The position numbers and the translations under genes are program-made. A stretch of 64,000 nt of DNA from an uncultured Clostridia bacterium (GTDB taxonomy: Bacteria; Bacillota; Clostridia; Oscillospirales; Ruminococcaceae), in contig CAMNXF010000002.1 in assembly GCA_946567425.1 (NCBI GenBank), positions 124,001 to 188,000 of the forward strand. The letters are read 5' to 3'. The stretch's first letter is position 1. Each line of letters begins with the position of its first letter. This document shows, one piece after another, positions 1-7,738 of the stretch. The notes below the pieces were generated by a model that saw only the letters and a program-made list of their open reading frames with translations, had not been told where the DNA came from and did no database searches.

Positions 1-786
1 AGCCTTTGCGATCATCTCTTTGCAGTAGTCGATCTTCTCGTCGTCAACCAGAGACTTGCCGACTTCCTTGCCCTGTGCCTTGAGGAACGTGTAAGCCATA
101 CCGCCGCCGATAATGAGCGTATCGCACTTTTCAAGCAGATTGGAAATAACGTTCAGCTTATCCGCTACCTTTGCGCCGCCGAGTACGGCAACGAACGGTC
201 TCTCGGGGCTCTCAACAGCGTTGCCGAGGAACTCGATCTCCTTGTTCATCAGGTAACCGACAGCGGTCTCCTTGACAAACTTGGTAACGCCCACCGTGGA
301 AGCGTGCGCTCTGTGAGAAGAACCGAAAGCGTCCATAACGAAGATCTCGCCGTTTACGAGGTCTGCAAGCTCCTTTGAGAAGCCCTCGCCGTTCTTGGTC
401 TCGTCCGCACCGCGGAAACGCGTGTTCTCCAGAACTACGATGTCACCGTCGTTCATTTCAGCAACAGCCTTCTTTGCATTTTCGCCGACAACGGTATCGT
501 CGGGAGCAAAGGTAACCTTCGCCTTAACCAGCTCCGCCAGTCTGTCGGCAGCGGGCTTGAGGGAGAACTTAGCCTCGGGACCGTTCTTCGGCTTGCCGAG
601 GTGCGAGCAAAGAACGACCTTAGCGCCGTTCTCAGTCAGCTTGTTAATGGTGGGCAGAGCCGCCGTAATTCTGTTGTCGTTGGTGATCTTGCCGTCCTTG
701 AGCGGAACGTTGAAATCAACGCGTACAAGGACAAACTTGCCCTTGACATTCAAATCTTCCACATTCTTCTTGTTGAGCTTAGCCAT
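1..786 (-). CDS. pgk: Phosphoglycerate kinase, N-terminal part (runs off window)
   Basis: Glycolytic enzyme that transfers phosphate from 1,3-bisphosphoglycerate to ADP in the cytosol. The minus-strand translation starts [12 protein letters not shown] and shows the family signature [11 protein letters not shown] near residue 20, then [16 protein letters not shown] and VLENTRFR, and later GGAKVADKL, all standard for the PGK N-domain. The ATG at 784-786 follows AAGGAAATAATT. Only about 262 codons are inside the window; the C-terminal nucleotide-binding domain lies beyond base 1. A TTGAAA-17-TACAAT promoter sits just upstream at 860-888. Identification is secure; the gene is partial only because of the window edge. 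Confidence 0.95.
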   Translation of the reverse strand, partial: MAKLNKKNVEDLNVKGKFVLVRVDFNVPLKDGKITNDNRITAALPTINKLTENGAKVVLCSHLGKPKNGPEAKFSLKPAADRLAELVKAKVTFAPDDTVVGENAKKAVAEMNDGDIVVLENTRFRGADETKNGEGFSKELADLVNGEIFVMDAFGSSHRAHASTVGVTKFVKETAVGYLMNKEIEFLGNAVESPERPFVAVLGGAKVADKLNVISNLLEKCDTLIIGGGMAYTFLKAQGKEVGKSLVDDEKIDYCKEMIAKA

Positions 787-859
787 AATAATTATTTCCT
801 TTCATAAATGAAATTTGCCAAAATTTGCCAAATGACAAAACTTTGACTATCTACTATAT

Positions 860-888
860 ATTGTACAATATTTGGTTAAAATTTTCAA
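860..888 (-). promoter_or_regulatory. SigA-type promoter of pgk
   Basis: On the minus strand TTGAAA (883-888) and TACAAT (860-865) are separated by exactly 17 bases. The leader to the pgk start is about 65 bases. The fit to the vegetative consensus is good. Confidence 0.7.
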
Positions 889-936
889 GTATTTTTTAGC
901 GATTATATAGAAATATTTTCAAAAAGCATAGCAAAA

Positions 937-960
937 GCGCCGAACCCTCGGGCTCGGCGC
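937..960 (-). terminator. Intrinsic terminator of the small membrane gene pair
   Basis: GCGCCGA..CCC pairs with GGG..TCGGCGC around a short loop, followed on the minus strand by TTTTGC and a later T-run. It lies just past the stop at 966. Confidence 0.75.
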
Positions 961-965
961 AATTT

Positions 966-1439
966 TCACGATTTCTTTTTTTCGTGGGTGAACAAAGCCC
1001 CGACCGTCAAGGTAACGCCCAAAGCTATCAGCAGCATAGGCGCGGTATATCTGAGCAGTTCGCCGATATAGTAGGACAATTCCTCGAGGGTACTTACGTA
1101 CAAAGTAGTGTATACTCCGAGGAACGTTACAACGCCCCACGTCAGAACCGCCGCAGCTGACGCGCCCGTAACGAATTTCCAACGCTTAAAACTGCCGACG
1201 CTCGAAACCAGAACGCCGCCGCAGTACGTTATCACTGCGAAAAGCAGCACTGTGAGCAAATAAGAAAACCAAGTATTTTCAAGCATATACCAGCCCGAAT
1301 GCAGTTCTCTTATACACAACATCGCAGCGGGTATCATAATAAGGCTCGCTATTACACGGATATGCTTTTTTTCAAAAGCCTTGCGTACCGCGGCTGTAAA
1401 CAACTCTCCCACCCTGTTATTTTCAAAATTGCTTGTCAT
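966..1439 (-). CDS. Small integral membrane protein, function unknown
   Basis: A protein of 157 residues with four predicted hydrophobic segments (roughly residues 30-48, 62-85, 94-115 and 127-150) and a lysine-rich end (EKKKS). I do not recognise a family. The ATG at 1439 is preferred because GAAAAAGAAG sits before it; six codons further upstream there is only a TTG. It overlaps the 3' end of the preceding gene (1423-1911) by 17 bases, so the two are probably translationally coupled. The pair shares size, hydrophobicity and a basic N-terminus, suggesting paired subunits of a membrane complex, but that is inference. A strong terminator follows. Confidence 0.6.
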   Translation of the reverse strand: MTSNFENNRVGELFTAAVRKAFEKKHIRVIASLIMIPAAMLCIRELHSGWYMLENTWFSYLLTVLLFAVITYCGGVLVSSVGSFKRWKFVTGASAAAVLTWGVVTFLGVYTTLYVSTLEELSYYIGELLRYTAPMLLIALGVTLTVGALFTHEKKKS

Positions 1440-1911
1440 GATGTCTTCTTTTTCCAACCGTAAAATATGCTAAAAGAACCGTCAAAGCTGTAGAGGTCGC
1501 GCATATCGGTAAGCCCATGATAACAAGCCCCAGCCAACTCGCGACCGCAGGCTCTATCTGCGTTAAATCCATACCCGAAAGAACGCCCATTGTTATCACC
1601 GCCAAATGCAGCGCAACCGACCATACGGCAACCGCGACCGCGTATTTCTTCATGGAAAACGCGTTGATATTCGCAAAAAACGCTCCGACCGCTATCAGCT
1701 CAATAAATCCAAGAATTGCAAGAATCACGTTTTTTTCGCTACAAATATCGGGCGTTAAACGGTATATGGGATAGAGCAAAGCCGTCGCCGTCACGCCGCT
1801 TACGATAAGCCTGTGCGATTTCTTCTTAAAAAAGCCCTTGACGCGCCCAATGAGTTTTTGCTCTTTGGGCATTGCCTTTTCCGCTACATTTCTGATTTTT
1901 TCTGAGATCAT
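1423..1911 (-). CDS. Small integral membrane protein, function unknown
   Basis: A protein of 162 residues with a charged, lysine-rich N-terminus (about 33 residues, including FFKKKSHR) followed by four hydrophobic stretches and a basic tail (GKRRHHDKQF). No catalytic motif is visible and no family is recognised. The ATG follows GAAAGGATGGTA. It is the first gene of a two-gene unit with 966-1439, transcribed from a TTGACA-18-TATAAT promoter at 2002-2031. The high basic charge at both ends suggests both termini are cytoplasmic. Confidence 0.6.
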   Translation of the reverse strand: MISEKIRNVAEKAMPKEQKLIGRVKGFFKKKSHRLIVSGVTATALLYPIYRLTPDICSEKNVILAILGFIELIAVGAFFANINAFSMKKYAVAVAVWSVALHLAVITMGVLSGMDLTQIEPAVASWLGLVIMGLPICATSTALTVLLAYFTVGKRRHHDKQF

Positions 1912-2001
1912 ACATTACCATCCTTTCAAAATAGCGTAATGCAGCAATATGGTTTAAACAAACGATTTGACCCGCCTTGGCAAGTCTTACCTTACGCTTT
2001 T

Positions 2002-2031
2002 ATTATAACACTTATTACATTAAATTGTCAA
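2002..2031 (-). promoter_or_regulatory. SigA-type promoter of the small membrane gene pair
   Basis: Minus strand TTGACA (2026-2031) and TATAAT (2002-2007), spacer 18. Both hexamers match the consensus perfectly. The 236-base gap 1912-2147 holds this promoter and the terminator at 2106-2136 and nothing else that I can see. Confidence 0.8.
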
Positions 2032-2105
2032 TAGTGTCATCTTGTTAATTGTGTATATTTTTCAACAAAATATCGCTCGGAATATCGTAAATATATACAA
2101 ATCTA

Positions 2106-2136
2106 ACCGCGCCGTTTTAGTGCAGCACGGCGCGGT
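2106..2136 (-). terminator. Intrinsic terminator after the CE2-type esterase
   Basis: Perfect ten-base stem ACCGCGCCGT / ACGGCGCGGT with an 11-base loop directly after the stop at 2148. The tail on the minus strand is only moderately T-rich. Confidence 0.65.
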
Positions 2137-2147
2137 CAAAAACAATA

Positions 2148-3353
2148 TCAAAGCAGCGTTTTCAGATATTCCGTGAGCTTTGCCGCCGCCTTGTCGTGGG
2201 TGGTTATCGACGGGTGCCAGTCCGCGGAGAAACCGTCCTCCGCTTTCTGAACGTCGAATTTGAGCGTTGATATATTCCCGTCGCCCGTTTCGGCAGTGTA
2301 GTTGTCGACCGCAAGCTGAACGTACTCGAAAAGCCTGTCGCCCATTACGCCGAACGCGCAAACGATCTTCGCATTTGGATTGTTCGCGCGGACGGTCTTA
2401 AGGAACTCGGTGTACGCCGCGCTGTATTCCTCTTGGCGCTCCTTTTTGTCGAGCGTGTAGCTGTCGTCGTTTGTGCCGAGGTTGATAACGATAATATCGG
2501 GCTGCCGTCTGCCGAAATCCCACTCGATCTCGGACGGCTTGAAGCTGCCGTTCGGGCTCCAGGTAAAGCCGAGCTTGGTGTAATACTGCGGCAGCGACTG
2601 CTCCGTCACCTTTTTCTCGCCGTCGGAGTAGCCCGAGATTATCCCGTAGCCGCTGAACGAAACCATACTGTAATCCGTGCCGAGAGCCTGTGCGGTCTTG
2701 TACGCGAACGCCTTTGTAACGTCCTCGGTCTTGGTGGAGAACTTGTGGTTCTTGTCGGGATCGTCCGCGCCGTAGCCGCAGGTTATCGAATCGCCGATAA
2801 ATTCTATCAGCTTATCCTTGTTCGGCACGGGCTTTATCGGCGTTCCCGTTACGCAGATATTGTTTATCGCGATAGTCGACATCGGCGACTCCGAGAGCTT
2901 TACAAGCGACACTGTGACCTCGCGCGGCTCGTCGCTTTGAAACACCTCGTAGACCTCCTCTTTCTTGTCGACCATATCGTCGATAACACGCTCGCCGTCC
3001 ACATAAATTCCGATACGCGCCTGATTGTCCGCCATGCCTGCATTGGTGCTGTTGCCGTCACCCGCAACGGTGATACTGCATTTCGTTCCTGTAAACGTGA
3101 ACTCCACGCCCGTTCCCGAAAGCGCGCAGTAGAGCTTTTCCGTCTCACCGTCGAAGAACGTCCGCCCTAGCAGCTTAACGTTCTCGCCGTTCGCCTTGTA
3201 AAAAGTTTCCTTGTTCATGTCGTATGTTTCCTCCGTTGAACTTATTTCGCCGGATACGTCCGTATCCGTTGAACCGCCGCTCTGCTGCGCGGAATTGCTG
3301 CACCCGCTTAGCATAACAGCCGCAAGCGCAATTGCCGTAAATCTTTTTTTCAT
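2148..3353 (-). CDS. Secreted lipoprotein, CE2-like carbohydrate esterase (SGNH hydrolase)
   Basis: A 401-residue lipoprotein. The signal peptide ends in the lipobox LSGC (Cys18), followed by a Ser/Thr-rich linker. Residues about 50-170 look like the beta-sandwich domain found before the catalytic domain in carbohydrate esterase family 2. The C-terminal SGNH/GDSL hydrolase domain shows GDS (Ser189), GTND (293-296) and DWHPS (Asp378, His380). CE2 enzymes remove acetyl groups from xylan or glucomannan outside the cell. The ATG follows AAAGGAGG. It lies 11 bases after the comEA-like gene and probably shares its transcript, then terminates. The exact substrate is inference; the hydrolase assignment is firm. 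Confidence 0.85.
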   Translation of the reverse strand: MKKRFTAIALAAVMLSGCSNSAQQSGGSTDTDVSGEISSTEETYDMNKETFYKANGENVKLLGRTFFDGETEKLYCALSGTGVEFTFTGTKCSITVAGDGNSTNAGMADNQARIGIYVDGERVIDDMVDKKEEVYEVFQSDEPREVTVSLVKLSESPMSTIAINNICVTGTPIKPVPNKDKLIEFIGDSITCGYGADDPDKNHKFSTKTEDVTKAFAYKTAQALGTDYSMVSFSGYGIISGYSDGEKKVTEQSLPQYYTKLGFTWSPNGSFKPSEIEWDFGRRQPDIIVINLGTNDDSYTLDKKERQEEYSAAYTEFLKTVRANNPNAKIVCAFGVMGDRLFEYVQLAVDNYTAETGDGNISTLKFDVQKAEDGFSADWHPSITTHDKAAAKLTEYLKTLL

Positions 3354-3364
3354 TGAAACCTCCT

Positions 3365-4012
3365 TTAAACTGTAATATCGGCGCGTATTTTCTCCAAAGT
3401 TTTTTCGCCGATCCCCTTGACATTTATAAGCTCGTCCACGCTCGAAAAAACGCCGTTTTGTTCGCGATAATCGATTATCGCCCTTGCCTTCACCTCGCCT
3501 ATCCCGTTCAGCCTCTGCAGCTCGTGAGCCGTTGCCGTATTTATGTTGATGATCCCCGATTCGCTCGCGGTCGGCGCAGAGCTTTCCTGTTTGCTCGACG
3601 ATGAGGAACTTTCGGGCTGAAAGACGACCGACTGCTCCGCCGTGCTTTCCGACAACGAAACGGGCGGTTCGGAAGAAATTGGAGCAGTCTCAGACGAAAC
3701 CATGCTTTGCGTTTCCGGCAAACTATCCAAAGTACCCGCCGAACCCTCCGGCGGAGCTTCAGCTGCCGACGAAGTTGATGAAAATGACGAAGAGATCACC
3801 GGCAAAGACGAAACCGCCGACGGCGTTGTGCTGCTCTCTGGCGCAGACCCTGTATCGTCCGAATCACTCTCCGAAAACTCCGGAACGCTTTCAAGCACAA
3901 AAGCTTCGCCCACCGACGGCATAACGCTCTTTCCAACCAGAAACACAACAGCAATGCCGATAAACATAAAAACCGCCGTCATAAATCCGCTGTGAAAACC
4001 CTTGTCACCCAT
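3365..4012 (-). CDS. comEA: ComEA-like helix-hairpin-helix protein
   Basis: A 215-residue protein with one N-terminal membrane segment (about 12-30), a long Ser/Glu/Thr-rich spacer (about 35-150) and a C-terminal HhH pair: ININTATAHELQRLNGIG, then INVKGIGEKTLEKI. ComEA binds incoming DNA at the cell surface during competence. Unlike Bacillus ComEA, I see no obvious SLBB domain; low-complexity sequence takes its place, perhaps as a reach through the wall. No comEC or comEB is adjacent; the downstream partner is instead an esterase gene. The ATG follows GGAGACGTAAAA. An extended -10 (TGCTATAAT, 4046-4054) lies upstream. The HhH identity is firm, the role in DNA uptake inferred. Confidence 0.75.
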   Translation of the reverse strand: MGDKGFHSGFMTAVFMFIGIAVVFLVGKSVMPSVGEAFVLESVPEFSESDSDDTGSAPESSTTPSAVSSLPVISSSFSSTSSAAEAPPEGSAGTLDSLPETQSMVSSETAPISSEPPVSLSESTAEQSVVFQPESSSSSSKQESSAPTASESGIININTATAHELQRLNGIGEVKARAIIDYREQNGVFSSVDELINVKGIGEKTLEKIRADITV

Positions 4013-4124
4013 TTTTACGTCTCCTCAAATAATGTCACTTTTTGTATTATAGCACATTATCCTCCAAAATGCAAATTTATTTTACACAGCATACTATGTT
4101 GAAAACTTTTGTTGAAAATTCCCT

Positions 4125-4153
4125 TTGAAACTATCCCGCAAATCTGCTATAAT
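4125..4153 (+). promoter_or_regulatory. SigA-type promoter of a structured leader
   Basis: TTGAAA (4125-4130), 17 bases, TATAAT (4148-4153). Transcription would start near 4160, immediately before the nested hairpin at 4168-4236. Confidence 0.8.
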
Positions 4154-4167
4154 AAAGAAAATGACGA

Positions 4168-4240
4168 AACACGTTGTACCGAGGGTATGTAAATCTGATC
4201 ACGTTCATTACGGATCAGACCCTCTGTCGGCGTGTTTTTG
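4168..4240 (+). ncRNA. Structured leader RNA with T-run (attenuator or small RNA candidate)
   Basis: Three nested pairings are visible: AACACG (4168-4173) with CGTGTT (4231-4236), GAGGGT (4181-4186) with ACCCTC (4219-4224), and CTGATC with GATCAG (4195-4200, 4213-4218) closing a CGT/ACG hairpin. A T-rich run follows (GTTTTTGCTTTTATTATTTTT). It starts about ten bases after a consensus promoter and ends before the SD of the gene at 4269. I cannot match it to a riboswitch class I know. It may be an attenuated leader or a short terminated RNA. Confidence 0.55.
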
Positions 4241-4268
4241 CTTTTATTATTTTTAGGGAGATGTTTTT

Positions 4269-4838
4269 ATGCCGCAAAATCGTTTTGAACGCGCCGCGTT
4301 CGCATTCCTGACGGTCATAGTTACCGTCCACGCTTACGTTTTTTACAGCCTTTACGTCGTCAACGGGCAGACGCTCATGACCGTTAACGGCGCTGAAAGC
4401 GTAATTTCAGCCATAAAAAAGCAAGGCGGGGTCTATATGTTTGGGAACCTTCTGCCGATATGGGCAGTCGTGCTTGTGGAGTTCTGCTTTGCGTTTGTAC
4501 TGGAAATTTTTCTGGGCAGCACAGCCTCGTTTAAACTGGTGTGCAGGGTTTTCAGCATACGCGAGACAAACCCTGTAATTTTCGAGACAGCGATAATATG
4601 CGCCACTGCGGGAATTATGTGCCCCGCAATGAGCTTCATAGCCGCGTGGCTGTACTACCCCTACTACGCGGGATTTAATTTTATCACGCTTATCGCCGAT
4701 TGGATGAAGCTCGTATGCTTTAACTTTCCGTTTGCGGTGCTGTCGCAGCTGTTTTTTATCCAGCCGCTTATCCGAACAGTGTTCAAGCTGCTGTTCCGCA
4801 GAAAAAAATCGTCTGCGGAAAAACCCGAAAAAGTATGA
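4269..4838 (+). CDS. Four-helix membrane protein, DUF2798-like
   Basis: A 189-residue protein with four hydrophobic segments (about 10-30, 57-80, 105-128 and 140-165) and a basic C-terminal tail (RRKKSSAEKPEKV). The opening, FERAAFAFLTVIVTVHAYVFYSLYVVNG, resembles DUF2798-type membrane proteins; the resemblance is from memory and moderate. No catalytic residues are visible. The ATG at 4269 follows AGGGAGATG. It is monocistronic, ending at a bidirectional terminator. The structured leader upstream (4168-4240) suggests regulated expression, possibly in response to a small molecule the protein transports; that is inference. Confidence 0.6.
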   Translation: MPQNRFERAAFAFLTVIVTVHAYVFYSLYVVNGQTLMTVNGAESVISAIKKQGGVYMFGNLLPIWAVVLVEFCFAFVLEIFLGSTASFKLVCRVFSIRETNPVIFETAIICATAGIMCPAMSFIAAWLYYPYYAGFNFITLIADWMKLVCFNFPFAVLSQLFFIQPLIRTVFKLLFRRKKSSAEKPEKV

Positions 4839-4846
4839 CCAACAAA

Positions 4847-4869
4847 AAGGACGGCGCCGCGCCGTCCTT
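4847..4869. terminator. Bidirectional intrinsic terminator
   Basis: Perfect ten-base stem AAGGACGGCG / CGCCGTCCTT with a three-base loop between convergent genes. A-rich on one side; serves both the gene ending 4838 and the one ending 4873. Confidence 0.75.
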
Positions 4870-4872
4870 AAA

Positions 4873-6246
4873 TTATGCTTTTTTCTTTGCTCCGATAGGT
4901 AAGATCAACATTGTCTCGATCTCAGAGGCGGGCAGCGGCTTGCTGAAATAATACCCTTGCGCCAAATCGCAGCCTATCTCGCCGAGCAGCTTGCTTTGCT
5001 CGTTTGTCTCCACGCCCTCGGCAAGAACAATCATTCGGAGCGCCTTGCCCATTGCGACGATAGCGCCCGTAATTCTGAGCGAGGCATCGTTGTCGCTCAG
5101 ATCGCACACTAAACTGCGGTCGATCTTCAGCACGTCGAACGGTATCGCCTTAAGCGACGCAAGCGACGAATACCCCGTCCCGAAATCGTCCATCGAAATT
5201 GAAACGCCCAAATCGTGTATCTTTCCAAGCACGTCAACAGTGCGGTCAACGTCCGTCATTGCCATGGTTTCGGTGACCTCAATCTCAAGGTATTTCGGCT
5301 CAAGTCCCGTTTCGGCGAGCGCTCTTGTTACCGAAGCGTACACGTCGGTCCTTATAAACTGCGCCTGCGACATATTGACCGAGACCTTAATCGGCGGCAG
5401 ACCCATATCCTGCCAGTGCTTGCACTGCTTGCAAGCGGTCATAAGACCCCACTCGTCGATTTTAGTAATTATCCCGAATTGCTCCGCCAGCGGAATAAAA
5501 TCACATGGCGGAATAAATCCCTTTACGGGGTGATGCCAACGTATAAGCGCCTCCACGCCCAGAATATCGCCCGTCTTAAACGAGACCTTGGGCTGATAGT
5601 ACAGCTCGAATTGCCCGAGCCGCAGCGCGTCCAGCATTTCCGAGCGCAGCAGTTCATTTTCGACCATACGGCTCTCCATATCGGGCGTGAACTCCGAAAC
5701 GCGTGTTCCGTCTGGGTGCATAAGCAGACAGAGATTTGCCTTGTTGTACAGCGTGTAAATATCGTCGTGACCATCGTAGCGACAAAATCCCGCACAGTAA
5801 TTCACTTGCTCTGACAACTCGCTGTCGGTGATCATCGCGCGCAGTTCGGTCTCAAAGCGCTCAACGGCAGTTTCGGGATCAATCGCGGTCAAGAGCGCGA
5901 AATCATCGGTATTCACGCGTCCGACAACATCACCCTCCGACTTCACCGATTCGACAGCAAGCGCAAACACACGGATAACGTCATCTCCGCACTTTGTACC
6001 GAATAACGTATTTATAAGCCCCAACTTATCAACGTCGAAGATTATCAGCGACATATCACCGCCACGCTCCAGCACAAGCCGACCCTCGTGCATAAACCCC
6101 TCGCGGTTGAGCAGGCCGCTCATATCATCTGTATCAACGTTCTTGTACTCGGACTCCTTGATTTTTCTGATCGAATAAACGGCAAAAGCAAGTGCGCCCA
6201 GTAAAATAACTGACAACACACTGAAAAAAATTGCGGCAGTCTCCAT
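4873..6246 (-). CDS. Membrane-anchored GGDEF-EAL protein, probable c-di-GMP phosphodiesterase
   Basis: A 457-residue protein: one N-terminal membrane helix (about 4-26), a GGDEF-type domain (about 40-180) and an EAL domain (about 200-450). The cyclase site is degenerate, reading NTDDF at 112-116 instead of GGDEF, so synthesis is unlikely. The EAL domain looks complete: EALIRW at 232-237, NMSQAQF near 291, EVTET near 323, DDFGTG at 353-358, KIDRS near 374 and AEGVET near 409. It should therefore hydrolyse c-di-GMP, with the GGDEF relic perhaps sensing GTP. The start at 6246 is chosen because GAGGAGGAG lies seven bases before; the longer frame begins with TTG. Monocistronic between terminators. 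Confidence 0.85.
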   Translation of the reverse strand: METAAIFFSVLSVILLGALAFAVYSIRKIKESEYKNVDTDDMSGLLNREGFMHEGRLVLERGGDMSLIIFDVDKLGLINTLFGTKCGDDVIRVFALAVESVKSEGDVVGRVNTDDFALLTAIDPETAVERFETELRAMITDSELSEQVNYCAGFCRYDGHDDIYTLYNKANLCLLMHPDGTRVSEFTPDMESRMVENELLRSEMLDALRLGQFELYYQPKVSFKTGDILGVEALIRWHHPVKGFIPPCDFIPLAEQFGIITKIDEWGLMTACKQCKHWQDMGLPPIKVSVNMSQAQFIRTDVYASVTRALAETGLEPKYLEIEVTETMAMTDVDRTVDVLGKIHDLGVSISMDDFGTGYSSLASLKAIPFDVLKIDRSLVCDLSDNDASLRITGAIVAMGKALRMIVLAEGVETNEQSKLLGEIGCDLAQGYYFSKPLPASEIETMLILPIGAKKKA

Positions 6247-6526
6247 CGACGCTCTCCTCCTCGCTTTCCCCAACGACGCATTTTATCTTTATGTTAATAT
6301 TATATCACAGTATTTTCCAATTTTCAATATATTTTTTAAAAAAGTTTAAAATTTTTGTTAAAAAAACACAATATTTCTTTTAAAACATATACAATATACC
6401 ACAAATTGTTACTTAAATTAAGGCAACAGAACACATTTATCTGTTTGGTGAATTTGCCAAAAACAATATGCGATTTAATTTTCCAACAAACGAAAATGTT
6501 CAGTTTGAGAAAATCACAGAAAAAAA

Positions 6527-6546
6527 TCCGCCGTACAAACGGCGGA
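6527..6546 (-). terminator. Intrinsic terminator after acpP
   Basis: Stem TCCGCCGT / ACGGCGGA with a four-base loop, followed on the minus strand by seven T. The rest of 6247-6554 is AT-rich and shows no gene. Confidence 0.85.
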
Positions 6547-6554
6547 CTCCGATA

Positions 6555-6788
6555 TTACTGCTTATCCTCGATATACTTTATGATATCGCCGACGGTTTTG
6601 ATATTCTCAACCTCGTCCTCGGGAATTTCAACGCTGAACTCGTCCTCAAGCGCCATAACAAGATCTACAACGTCCAAAGAGTCCGCGCCGAGATCATCGG
6701 TGATCGAAGAACCCTCTGTGATGCTGTCCTTGTCGGCAACGTCAAGCTGATCCGCAATTAAGTCCTTAACCTTTTCCATAATATCCAT
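6555..6788 (-). CDS. acpP: Acyl carrier protein
   Basis: A 77-residue acidic protein that carries growing acyl chains on 4'-phosphopantetheine. The attachment motif GADSLD places the modified serine at residue 37, the usual position. Helices and acidic pattern ([17 protein letters not shown]) are typical of bacterial AcpP. The start at 6788 (MDIMEKVKD) has GGAGG ten bases upstream; the frame extends further but without an SD. It is last in the fab/acc gene run, 121 bases after accA, and has its own likely promoter (TTGATT-18-TATAAT) in that gap, so it can be made independently of the cluster. A strong terminator follows. Confidence 0.95.
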   Translation of the reverse strand: MDIMEKVKDLIADQLDVADKDSITEGSSITDDLGADSLDVVDLVMALEDEFSVEIPEDEVENIKTVGDIIKYIEDKQ

Positions 6789-6909
6789 GCTGAAAATACC
6801 TCCAATTATTCTGCCACTTGGTCGTAGCTTTGTCAAGTTCTATTATAAATCATATAACAAAAATAATCAATACCAAACGCATAAAAAAAATAGGTAAAAT
6901 TAACCAAAA

Positions 6910-7713
6910 TTATTCGGTAAACATACCAATTTTTCTAAATTTCGCGTATCTGCTGCTTAAAAGTTCATTTATCGGCACCGATCTGTAGCGCGAAACCGCG
7001 TCCACCAGATACTCATAAATGCTGTCCGCAGCCTGTTCGGGAGCGTTATGTGCGCCGCCCTCCGGCTCCTTGATGATCTTGTCGCAAACACCGAAGCTCG
7101 TCAAATCCTCCGCGGTGATCTTCAGGATTTCGCATGCCTCTTTTTCCCTTGACGGATCCTTCCACAAAATAGAGGCTGCGCTCCTCGGGGAGATGACCGT
7201 ATACAACGCGTTTTCCAGCATTGCCAGCTCGTCGCATACCGCAAGCGCCAAAGCGCCTCCGCTGCCGCCCTCGCCGAGAACTATCGAGATGATCGGCGTT
7301 TTAAGCGTCATAAACTCGTATATATTCCGCGCGACCGCCTCGCCCTGACCGCGCTTTTCCGCCTCAATGCCGCAATACGCGCCGGGCGTGTCGACCAGAC
7401 AGATAACGGGTCGGCGGAATTTCTCCGCCTGCTTTGCCAGCCGCAGCGCCTTGCGGTAACCCTCAGGATGCGGCATAGAAAAGTTAGTCTTCTTGTTTTC
7501 CTCAAGATTGCGCCCCTTAACCTGCGCTATGACCGTCACGGGCGTTTCGCTGAGATACCCTATCCCGCCGATTATCGCCGCGTCGTCGCCGTAATGCCGA
7601 TCGCCGTGGAACTCCATAAACCGCGTAAACATCGCGGGTATATAATCATTTACCGTCGGACGGTTCTTGTTATGAACGATCTCCATTCGTTCCCAAGCAG
7701 TCAAATTACTCAT
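6910..7713 (-). CDS. accA: Acetyl-CoA carboxylase carboxyltransferase, alpha subunit
   Basis: A 267-residue subunit that, with AccD, moves CO2 from biotin to acetyl-CoA to form malonyl-CoA. Diagnostic stretches are RFMEFHGDRHYGDD, VIAQVKGRN, MPHPEGYRKALRLAK, VDTPGAYCG and GEGGSGGALALAV, with the crotonase-fold oxyanion glycines. The start at 7713 (MSNLTAWERM) follows TAGGAG; the open frame continues upstream into the preceding gene without a better start. It is slightly short compared with E. coli AccA because the N-terminal helix region is reduced, as in several Clostridia. It is separated from accD by the unknown gene 7739-8368. Confidence 0.95.
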   Translation of the reverse strand: MSNLTAWERMEIVHNKNRPTVNDYIPAMFTRFMEFHGDRHYGDDAAIIGGIGYLSETPVTVIAQVKGRNLEENKKTNFSMPHPEGYRKALRLAKQAEKFRRPVICLVDTPGAYCGIEAEKRGQGEAVARNIYEFMTLKTPIISIVLGEGGSGGALALAVCDELAMLENALYTVISPRSAASILWKDPSREKEACEILKITAEDLTSFGVCDKIIKEPEGGAHNAPEQAADSIYEYLVDAVSRYRSVPINELLSSRYAKFRKIGMFTE

Positions 7714-7738
7714 TTTTACTCCTATCTTAATGGCGCTT

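Noticed and set aside
2433-3170. 245-codon open frame on plus strand
   Set aside because: It is antisense to the CE2-type esterase, whose signal peptide, active-site motifs and SD are clear. No SD or family match on the plus frame.
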